Origin: Lentzea sp.
GTDB lineage: Bacteria > Actinomycetota > Actinomycetes > Mycobacteriales > Pseudonocardiaceae
Reading direction: 5' to 3'
Length of the DNA stretch: 6,702 nt
NCBI GenBank assembly: GCA_030146905.1
Contig: JASLAV010000232.1
Location: 1-6,702, forward strand
Below are positions 1-5,574 of this stretch, one piece after another. The first letter of the stretch is position 1. The number at the start of each line of letters is the position of its first letter. The position numbers and the translations under genes are program-made. Under the pieces are notes generated by a model. The model was not told the DNA's origin, did no database searches, and saw only the letters and a list, made by a program, of their open reading frames with translations.

Positions 1-3
1 GGT

Positions 4-22
4 CTGGGGGCTCGGCCCCCAG
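4..22. terminator. perfect GC-rich hairpin, candidate terminator
   Basis: An 8-bp perfect inverted repeat (CTGGGGGC at 4-11, GCCCCCAG at 15-22) closes a three-base loop. The sequence ends in AAAA on the + strand, so there is no U-tract for rightward transcription. Actinobacterial terminators often lack one. It probably belongs to whatever gene lies left of the window. It could instead be a structural element of the mobile unit. Confidence 0.4.
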
Positions 23-32
23 AAAACACCAC

Positions 33-74
33 GGGCGAGGTACGGTCTGCGCTTTCCGCAGACATACCTCGCCC
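33..74. repeat. long two-part stem-loop upstream of the DUF2637 gene
   Basis: The outer arms GGGCGAGGTA (33-42) and TACCTCGCCC (65-74) are exact reverse complements. Inside them, GTCTGCG (45-51) pairs with CGCAGAC (57-63) around a five-base loop. The two helices are separated only by a small asymmetric bulge (CG at 43-44 opposite A at 64). A 17-bp helix of this kind could be a terminator, a regulatory leader structure for the gene at 200, or a replication or transfer-related structure of a mobile element. The pairing is seen directly; the role is inferred. Confidence 0.6.
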
Positions 75-199
75 GAAGGTCGTGCCCCCGGCGCGTCTCG
101 TACAACATCTACACACGCCCGCACCTGCCGTGAACTGCAGGTTTCCGCCACCGTGGAGGTCCCACGTGGCCGCCGTCGTCGCGCTGGCGGTGATGCGGG

Positions 200-916
200 A
201 TGAAGACAACCGCTCGCAAAGATCGCTCGCTGTGGGTGCAGTGCGCCTGCACAGCTCTGGTCGCGCTCGGCGCGGCGTACGCCTCGTACCGGCACGGGCG
301 CGAGTTCGCCCTCCGCTACGGCGCGGACGAGACGACGGCAGCGATCTGGCCGCTGATCGTCGATGGCTTGTTGACCACCGCGACGGTCGAACTGTGGAGG
401 ACAGGACACGGTAGCGGGCGCTGGAAGGCGTGGTTGGCATTCGTCTTCGGCATCGTGCTTTCGCTGTGCGCCAACGTCGCGGCGGCGCCAGAGATGAGCG
501 TGTTCGCAGTGGCGGTGGCGGCGTGTCCGCCGTTGGCGCTGCTGCTCGCGGTCGAGCTGCTCAACCACGCGCTCAAGCGCCATCGCGCCGATACGGCAGA
601 GACCGATGTCGACATCAACGAGACGGGCTCGACCGCCGATGCGGCCACGGACGTAGTGCGGCTCGCGGCGGTCTCGGCCGCCACTTGCCCTCCAGCTGCG
701 CCGACCGCTGAGCAGCAGATGTGGATGTACTTTCGCACCGAGCGTGCGCATGGTCGGACGCCGACCGGCGCGGAACTGGACCGTGCCGCAGGGACCAACA
801 ACTATGGACGCCGCGTGCTGCGTCGCTGGCAGGAGCAGGGGCGCTTCGTAGCCGCCGTGTGTGGAGACGTAGCGGATCAAGGACTCCGTGAGCCGGCGTA
901 TGAGGCAGAAGCGTGA
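200..916 (+). CDS. DUF2637 (SpdB-like) membrane protein of a mobile element
   Basis: This 238-residue protein has an N-terminal membrane domain with about four hydrophobic segments (roughly residues 11-30, 47-66, 77-95 and 100-121). It contains the WPLIVDG and YASYRHG patterns that I recognise from DUF2637 proteins of actinomycete plasmids and integrative conjugative elements. A polar linker (about 125-165) leads to a tail with the motif GRTPTGAELDRAAGTNNYG and RRVLRRW, which looks like a small winged-helix or HTH DNA-binding unit. A protein tethered to the membrane with a DNA-binding tail fits a role in plasmid spread (Spd), but the biochemical function of the family is not established. ATG 200 is the only possible start, because an in-frame stop lies at 191-193. 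The ribosome binding site is weak. The gene converges on the minus-strand gene ending at 977. Confidence 0.85.
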   Translation: MKTTARKDRSLWVQCACTALVALGAAYASYRHGREFALRYGADETTAAIWPLIVDGLLTTATVELWRTGHGSGRWKAWLAFVFGIVLSLCANVAAAPEMSVFAVAVAACPPLALLLAVELLNHALKRHRADTAETDVDINETGSTADAATDVVRLAAVSAATCPPAAPTAEQQMWMYFRTERAHGRTPTGAELDRAAGTNNYGRRVLRRWQEQGRFVAAVCGDVADQGLREPAYEAEA

Positions 917-952
917 GCACAACTCGGACTGCTCGCACACCGAATGCCGATT

Positions 953-966
953 CGCGATGCTTCGCG
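953..966. terminator. weak hairpin in the convergent 917-976 gap
   Basis: CGCGA (953-957) pairs with TCGCG (962-966) around a four-base loop, between the stop of the DUF2637 gene and the stop of the facing minus-strand gene. It is the only inverted repeat seen in the 60-base gap and has no U-tract. The location suits a shared terminator, but the stem is short. Confidence 0.2.
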
Positions 967-976
967 GGTCGCTCGC

Positions 977-2191
977 CTACCTCTGCCAGCTGTTGAGATG
1001 GGCTTCGGAGCCGTAGGGGCTCCAACCTTTGAGGTACGGCTTAAGATCCTCGGCGCTGATCTTGGGCGACTCAGGCATTCTCGGCAGCTCGCTGAGCGGA
1101 TCAATTGTGGCTACATGATCGCGTGCCCAGTCGAGCCACTCGCGGGCATCTGAGACGCCAGCTTCAGCCGGATCCAGAGTATCCAGCCGTTGCTCGAGTG
1201 CTTGGCAGTAGGCACGAAGTTCGTCTGCGTGCCGCCAACGCTCGGCTTGTCGGGTGAGGATGGTTGCATAGTGGGCTTCGACTGCCTTCTTTCGGGCTTC
1301 CTGCATCGCACGTTCCCACTGAACCTTGCGCTGCGCCTTCGCGTTCTCCTCGTCGATCTGACGCTGACGATCTTCGATAGCGCGGGTCTCGGCTTCGTGC
1401 AACAGCGCTGCGAGCCCGTCCTCAATAGTCCGACGCTTGCCGTCAGCCCAGCGATATTGACGCCCCTCCGAGTGGTACGTGGGCAACTCGATTGACAGTC
1501 GCTCAGCCTTCTCCGGGTCAGCGGACTGCGGACTGACTTGCTGGATTGTCACCGTATAGCTGAAGTCGCTGATCACGATGTCGAACTCGCCCTCGCGTCG
1601 CGAGTAGCGTGGACCATCGGATCGGCCGTAACCGTAGTAATGGTGGTGGTGCTGACTCGACACCGGCCTCGCCGTGATCTTGTGCCCACGGTTCGTTGCC
1701 TCGGCGGCAAGCCCCTGCAGGACGAGCAGACACCGCCTGCGCAGGTCCTTCGGCATCATCAACCGTCCGCTGTCGTCACGCAGCTCGGCGACGACGGGAT
1801 GTGGTGCTCGGAGAGTCTCCGGCACATTGATGGACGGCAGGTTGTCCGCTGTCTGCCTCACGGTGTTGGCATGAAGCCCCTTGACCAACCGGATGTGAAG
1901 GTCGCGGTCCTGGTTCCACTGTCTGTTTTTTTCGACGTGATGACCTTCGGGAACCATGCCGTGTCGCTTCGCGAAGTCGACGACCTTTCGCCATCGGTCG
2001 ATCTCTTCGTCGGTTGGCGCCTTCACCACCATGAGATGGTCTGCCGCGAGGTGTTCGATCAGCCTCTGAGCCTCGGCCCGCCGCTGCTGGGCTGAACGAA
2101 TGGTCGCCAGCGGCGCCAATCTCGATGTGCGGCGTACTTCGCGCACCCCGATCCGGCTTGTCATCCGAGGCGACGGGGTTGCGAGGATCAT
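977..2191 (-). CDS. main open frame of the frameshifted gene; coiled-coil protein of unknown function
   Basis: This is the 404-residue frame that an automatic caller would report, beginning at an ATG with no ribosome binding site in front of it. Residues 33-50 are a charged helix, and 60-102 include the family-like pattern DEEIDRWRKVVDFAKRHGMVPEGH. Residues 145-178 (MPKDLRRRCLLVLQGLAAEA) form another helical unit. A His/Tyr-rich patch (HHHHYYGYG) lies at 181-189. A beta-rich stretch follows (FDIVISDFSYTVTI, 203-216), then a long Glu/Arg/Gln-rich coiled coil at about 256-345. The C-terminus carries LKPYLKGWSPYG. The first about 25 residues do not resemble the rest and probably lie upstream of the frame switch. 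Third positions are mostly G or C, so this part has not decayed noticeably. Soluble cytoplasmic protein; no catalytic motif seen. Confidence 0.6.
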   Translation of the reverse strand: MILATPSPRMTSRIGVREVRRTSRLAPLATIRSAQQRRAEAQRLIEHLAADHLMVVKAPTDEEIDRWRKVVDFAKRHGMVPEGHHVEKNRQWNQDRDLHIRLVKGLHANTVRQTADNLPSINVPETLRAPHPVVAELRDDSGRLMMPKDLRRRCLLVLQGLAAEATNRGHKITARPVSSQHHHHYYGYGRSDGPRYSRREGEFDIVISDFSYTVTIQQVSPQSADPEKAERLSIELPTYHSEGRQYRWADGKRRTIEDGLAALLHEAETRAIEDRQRQIDEENAKAQRKVQWERAMQEARKKAVEAHYATILTRQAERWRHADELRAYCQALEQRLDTLDPAEAGVSDAREWLDWARDHVATIDPLSELPRMPESPKISAEDLKPYLKGWSPYGSEAHLNSWQR

Positions 2192-2200
2192 CGGGATGAT
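2110..2200 (-). other. zone of the +1 frame change
   Basis: Upstream of here (higher coordinates) the frame that starts at 2408 reads DHGHHPDDPRNP. Downstream, the frame offset by one base reads RRAEAQRLIEHLAADH. Within this stretch both frames are open and have similar third-position G/C, so the exact base cannot be fixed. A CCC run in the AAC CCC GTC context lies near 2180. Confidence 0.5.
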
Positions 2201-2408
2201 GGCCGTGATCCACGTAGAAGCGGCCAGCCTCAGTCATCTCTGCACGCCACACGCCCCCACGCTTGCTAATGGAGATCAATCCACGATCTCGCAGCACAAG
2301 GGCAGAACGGCGGGAGGCGCTGTGTTCAGGGCCGCTGAGGTCCGTGGAGGCATCGACCGCCTTGAGGACTTCTAGCTGACGATCGTTGAGGGGCGTCCAG
2401 CGTTGCAC

Positions 2409-2699
2409 TCCCCGATCTCATCACTTGCAGCTCAGCTCATCAATGCGGGCACTGTGCGGCAGCGATATATTTATGCAACCAGTGGGAGACTCGGCCAGAT
2501 TGGACGCCATCAGTATCACTATCCGCCATGGCCGAGACCGATGCCTCGACCCTATTCCTGTTCGTGTGGACTCGCCAGGTGCTGTGTTCACGCATTGTCC
2601 CGTTGCACCCACCAAAGCCACCACCACGTGTGCGCCCACCCGAGTAACCTCTTGATCAACGCGAGCGCGACGCGGCTGAGCGGCAAGGAGGACAACGGC
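2409..2699. promoter_or_regulatory. divergent intergenic region with promoters for both flanking genes
   Basis: These 291 bases separate the minus-strand gene starting at 2408 from the NACHT gene starting at 2700, so both promoters should lie here. The one clear AT-rich island is at 2465-2474 (ATATATTTAT), which could hold a -10 element in either direction (TATATT on + at 2466-2471). No convincing -35 partner was found on either strand. Nothing else is recognisable; the + frame is open throughout but lacks coding character. Confidence 0.35.
2685..2691 (+). promoter_or_regulatory. perfect Shine-Dalgarno AAGGAGG that sets the NACHT gene start
   Basis: AAGGAGG ends eight bases before GTG 2700, which is ideal spacing. 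It decides the start against the longer in-frame reading from TTG 2403. Confidence 0.85.
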
Positions 2700-5573
2700 G
2701 TGGACTATGACCTTGACCGGCTCGGCTGGCGAGAGATGGAGCACCTCACAGGGGCACTGGCGGTCAGGATCATCGGCAACGGTGTCACCGTGTTCGGAGA
2801 CGGTGCCGATGGCGGCAGGGAAGCCGCTTTCCACGGTCAGGTCGACTACCCGGTGCCTGACCCCGACGGCCTCTGGGACGGCTACGGCGTCATCCAGGTG
2901 AAGCACCGCACGCGCTCGCGCAGCCGCGTAAACAATGCCGACTGGCTGAAGGGACAGATCAAGCAGGAAGTCGCCGACTGGCAGAGTCCCCAGTCGAAGC
3001 GAGGGCCGCTGCCCGAGTACCTCCTCGTGGTCACGAACGTCGACCTGACGCCGAAGCCGACTGACGGCGGATGGGCCAAGGTCACTGACTTCATGAACAC
3101 CGAGGTGACTCCCGCTCTCGGGCTGAAAGGGTGGCGTGTCTGGGACTACCGTCAGCTGTGCACGTTCCTCGATGCAGCAGGAGATATCGCAGGTCGGTAC
3201 TACGGGCTGATCGCTCCGGGTGACGTCCTGGCCCGATTGCACGAGTACGTGACCGGTCTCGGAGCCGAGCTCGGTGACACGCTGCTGTCTCACACCGCCA
3301 AAGAGCTGCTGGCCGAGCAGCACGTAAACCTTGCCCAGGCTGGCGACCATGAGGATCACGCTCTCTCGCTCAACCACGTCGCCGTCGACCTGCCGGCACA
3401 GGTCGGGGCAGCCGACGTAAAGGTGATCAAGCACGTCATCCAGCGCGGCGACGAGGAGCTGCGCCGTTCGGCATCGGACAAGCGGTCTGGGCTCGTCGTA
3501 CTCGGCGGCCCCGGACAGGGTAAGACAACACTCGCACAGTTGATCTGCCAGACGTACCGAGTGGCACAGCTGAAGGACCTGCCCAATCACCGGTTGCTAC
3601 CGAAGGTGCGGGCCGTGTGCGACGGCTTCGCGGGTGACCTAATCGGCAGGCTAGGCTTCGAGCTACCGGTAATGCGGCGTTGGCCGTTCCACGTCCGACT
3701 CGACCGCTACGCCGACGCCGTCACGAGGGATCAAGATCTGACCCTCCTGCGGTATATGGCTAACCGGATCACCCGCACCGCTGCCGGCACGGTGACCGAC
3801 TCCCAGCTGCTGCTGTGGCTGTCAAAATGGCCCTGGGTGGTGGTGCTTGACGGCCTGGACGAGGTGTCTGACCCGAAAGCTCGCGAGCTCTTGCTCGCAC
3901 ACGTCGACCACTTCCGCATCGAGGCCGCGCAATGCGAGGCCGATCTGCTGTTGGTCGCCACGACCCGCGCACAGGGCTACGCGGCGGAGTTCCCTCCCGA
4001 CGAGTTCGAGGAACTCCTTCTACGACCTCTCCAACCGGACGAGGCCGTAGAGTACGCAGAGCTGCTGGCCGCCGCGAGGCATCCCAACAACGCGGAGAAG
4101 CGCGATGAGATGCTGCATCGCATCCGTGACGCCGCACAAGAGCCGCAGACGTCCCGCCTGATGCGCTCACCGCTGCAGGTAACCATCATGGCCCTGCTGC
4201 TCGAACGTCGCCGTCGCGCACCAAACGACCGCTTTGGGCTGTTCAGCGGCTACTACGACACCGTCTACGCCCGTGAAGTGGCCAAGGACACGCACGACGC
4301 GACCCTGCTGGAACGCAACAGGACCCACATCGACGCCCTGCAGGCGCGTGCGGGCCTGCTGCTCCAGACGAGGTCGGAGCGGGAGGGCGATGCACAGGCG
4401 ACGCTCACCGACCAGGATCTGCGCGGGCTGTCCGCGCGTCTGCTGCGCGAGGAGGGACACGACGAGGGCATTGTTGACGCGTTGTCGACGAGCCTGGTTG
4501 AGCTGGCGACGCGCAGGCTGGTGTTGTTGGTACACCAGACAGGCGGGATCGGGTTCGAGGTACGCAGCCTCCAGGAGTTCATGGCCGCACGTGCCCTAGT
4601 GTCGCGCAACGACACCGACGCCGTCGCCTGCCTAGGGACGATCGCCCCATCAGCACACTGGCGCACCACGTGGCTGTTCGCCGCTTCGGAGATCTTCGCC
4701 GCCCGCCCGCAGCTTCGCGGAACGCTCCTCAACGACATGCGCGCGGTGGACAATGTGGACAAGGTCAGCATGGCTGTCCTGCCTGCGTCACACCTCGCCA
4801 TCGACCTGATCGAGGAGAACATCGCCGAGGACTCACCGCGGTTCCAAGCCCTGCTCGTGGGCGACGCCCTACGCCTGCTGAGCAGACTGCCCGACCTTCA
4901 TCTGCTGCGCCTGGCCGAGGTGTTGGCTGAGCTGGTGGAACGCAGCCCGTCGGTGGAGGAGCGCATCGTCAGGGAGGTAACCGATGCGCTGTCCACGGCA
5001 GGCCCACCCGCTCTCGCCGCGCTGACAGCCTGCGCGGTCTGGGCGAACGGCTCCGGCCGACTCGCTGAACGGGCCAGGGCGTGGCTGCAGCGTGAACAGG
5101 ACCGCCTCCTCCGTACCGATCCGGCCTGGCGGACTGCAGTGGCGAGCCTGGCGGCTAGTTTTCCATTCGCACAGCTCCGGCCGTTCGAGCTGACTGACCT
5201 AGCGTCCAGGGAGCAGCGAACGATTACGGAGTTCCTGGAGCGCCTACCGGACGATGCCAGTCTGCGCCCTTCCGAGGTGCCACTCGCCCGCCAACTCGCG
5301 GCGATACTCGGTCGCATCACGGTGGCCCGCAGCCACTGGGCGAAAGGTGGGCTTGACGTCGTACGCGCGGACCGCCTCCACCGGCCAGACCTCGTGGAGC
5401 TGAGCGAGGCGCTGGGACACCATCGCGTGGCCGCCGCTCTGGTAGAGGCGGCCGACGAGATCGAGCTGGTGGATTGGCCTGTGGCGGGGGTGCTGCGCCG
5501 GGTGCTGGTGCTCTGGTCGCAGCGCCGTCCTGTCGGCCACCTACTGCCCGAACCCGATGTCAGCGGTCCCTGA
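2700..5573 (+). CDS. NACHT NTPase with N-terminal restriction-endonuclease-like domain, probable anti-phage NLR-like protein
   Basis: The protein has 957 residues. Residues 1-160 look like a PD-(D/E)xK nuclease of the Mrr-like kind: helix DLDRLGWREMEHLTGAL with candidate Glu12/Glu14, then DGADGGREA with Asp37 and Glu41, then IQVKHR with Gln66 and Lys68, then a YLLVVTN strand and GWRVWDYRQLCTFL. Residues 185-262 link to the NACHT domain. That domain has Walker A GGPGQGKTT (269-277, Lys275), Walker B VVVLDGLDE (380-388, the NACHT-style DGLDE) and a sensor-like TTRAQGY (421-427). The motif FEVRSLQEFMAARAL (619-633) is typical of the winged-helix end of NACHT/STAND proteins. Residues 640-957 are helical and Leu/Ala/Arg-rich with no clear LRR or TPR repeats; by analogy this is the sensor. 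Related bacterial NACHT proteins oligomerise after sensing phage and trigger cell-suicidal or DNA-degrading activity; that this one cuts DNA is inferred. It appears monocistronic, divergent from 2408, and its 3' end overlaps the facing gene by 14 bases. Confidence 0.85.
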   Translation: MDYDLDRLGWREMEHLTGALAVRIIGNGVTVFGDGADGGREAAFHGQVDYPVPDPDGLWDGYGVIQVKHRTRSRSRVNNADWLKGQIKQEVADWQSPQSKRGPLPEYLLVVTNVDLTPKPTDGGWAKVTDFMNTEVTPALGLKGWRVWDYRQLCTFLDAAGDIAGRYYGLIAPGDVLARLHEYVTGLGAELGDTLLSHTAKELLAEQHVNLAQAGDHEDHALSLNHVAVDLPAQVGAADVKVIKHVIQRGDEELRRSASDKRSGLVVLGGPGQGKTTLAQLICQTYRVAQLKDLPNHRLLPKVRAVCDGFAGDLIGRLGFELPVMRRWPFHVRLDRYADAVTRDQDLTLLRYMANRITRTAAGTVTDSQLLLWLSKWPWVVVLDGLDEVSDPKARELLLAHVDHFRIEAAQCEADLLLVATTRAQGYAAEFPPDEFEELLLRPLQPDEAVEYAELLAAARHPNNAEKRDEMLHRIRDAAQEPQTSRLMRSPLQVTIMALLLERRRRAPNDRFGLFSGYYDTVYAREVAKDTHDATLLERNRTHIDALQARAGLLLQTRSEREGDAQATLTDQDLRGLSARLLREEGHDEGIVDALSTSLVELATRRLVLLVHQTGGIGFEVRSLQEFMAARALVSRNDTDAVACLGTIAPSAHWRTTWLFAASEIFAARPQLRGTLLNDMRAVDNVDKVSMAVLPASHLAIDLIEENIAEDSPRFQALLVGDALRLLSRLPDLHLLRLAEVLAELVERSPSVEERIVREVTDALSTAGPPALAALTACAVWANGSGRLAERARAWLQREQDRLLRTDPAWRTAVASLAASFPFAQLRPFELTDLASREQRTITEFLERLPDDASLRPSEVPLARQLAAILGRITVARSHWAKGGLDVVRADRLHRPDLVELSEALGHHRVAAALVEAADEIELVDWPVAGVLRRVLVLWSQRRPVGHLLPEPDVSGP

Positions 5574-5574
5574 C
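5559..5574. repeat. inverted repeat holding both stop codons of the convergent pair
   Basis: GTCAG (5559-5563) and CTGAC (5570-5574) are exact inverted copies around six bases. The left arm contains the minus-strand TGA (5562-5560) and the right arm the plus-strand TGA (5571-5573). The stem is short, so it may be only a weak bidirectional terminator or coincidence. No other terminator is visible between the genes. Confidence 0.3.

Larger units (their letters stand above)
977..2408 (-). pseudogene. frameshifted winged-helix/coiled-coil protein of actinomycete accessory regions
   Basis: Two overlapping minus-strand frames together give one protein of about 476 residues. The first frame starts at GTG 2408 and encodes a small winged-helix-like unit: TPLNDRQLEVLKAV, then VLRDRGLISISKRGG and AGRFYVDHGHHPDDP. 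The second frame, offset by one base, carries the rest of the family from about 2150 to TAG at 977. I recognise this order (HTH, YxxHGxHPDDP, helical and coiled-coil parts) as an uncharacterised actinobacterial family often near mobile elements. The switch needs one skipped base between about 2200 and 2110, which is consistent with the total length being 3n+1. In-frame TGA at 2420-2418 limits the start to 2408. There, GGGGA abuts the GTG, so initiation may be leaderless or weak. The lesion may be a real mutation, a base-call or assembly error or, less likely, programmed frameshifting. The molecular function is unknown; DNA binding by the N-terminal unit is inferred. Confidence 0.65.

Noticed and set aside
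2528..2647. Short + strand frame of 39 codons (MAETDASTLFLFVW...) with a hydrophobic stretch
   Set aside because: No ribosome binding site, mixed third-position composition and a proline-rich end; most likely a chance frame in the intergenic region.
2403..2699. In-frame 99-codon N-terminal extension of the NACHT protein, with a Cys/His-rich stretch resembling a zinc-binding module
   Set aside because: The perfect AAGGAGG eight bases before GTG 2700 and the match of family N-termini to DYDLDRLGWRE place the start at 2700. The extension lacks normal codon character, and its first start codon has no ribosome binding site.
2421..3590. 389-codon minus-strand frame across the nuclease half of the NACHT gene
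   Set aside because: It is the mirror frame of a strongly supported gene in GC-rich DNA, with no recognisable motif or ribosome binding site.
4551..4567. GGTTCGAGG string resembling a tRNA T-arm, a possible attachment site
   Set aside because: It encodes the GFEVRS family motif of the NACHT protein, and no acceptor, D or anticodon arms surround it.
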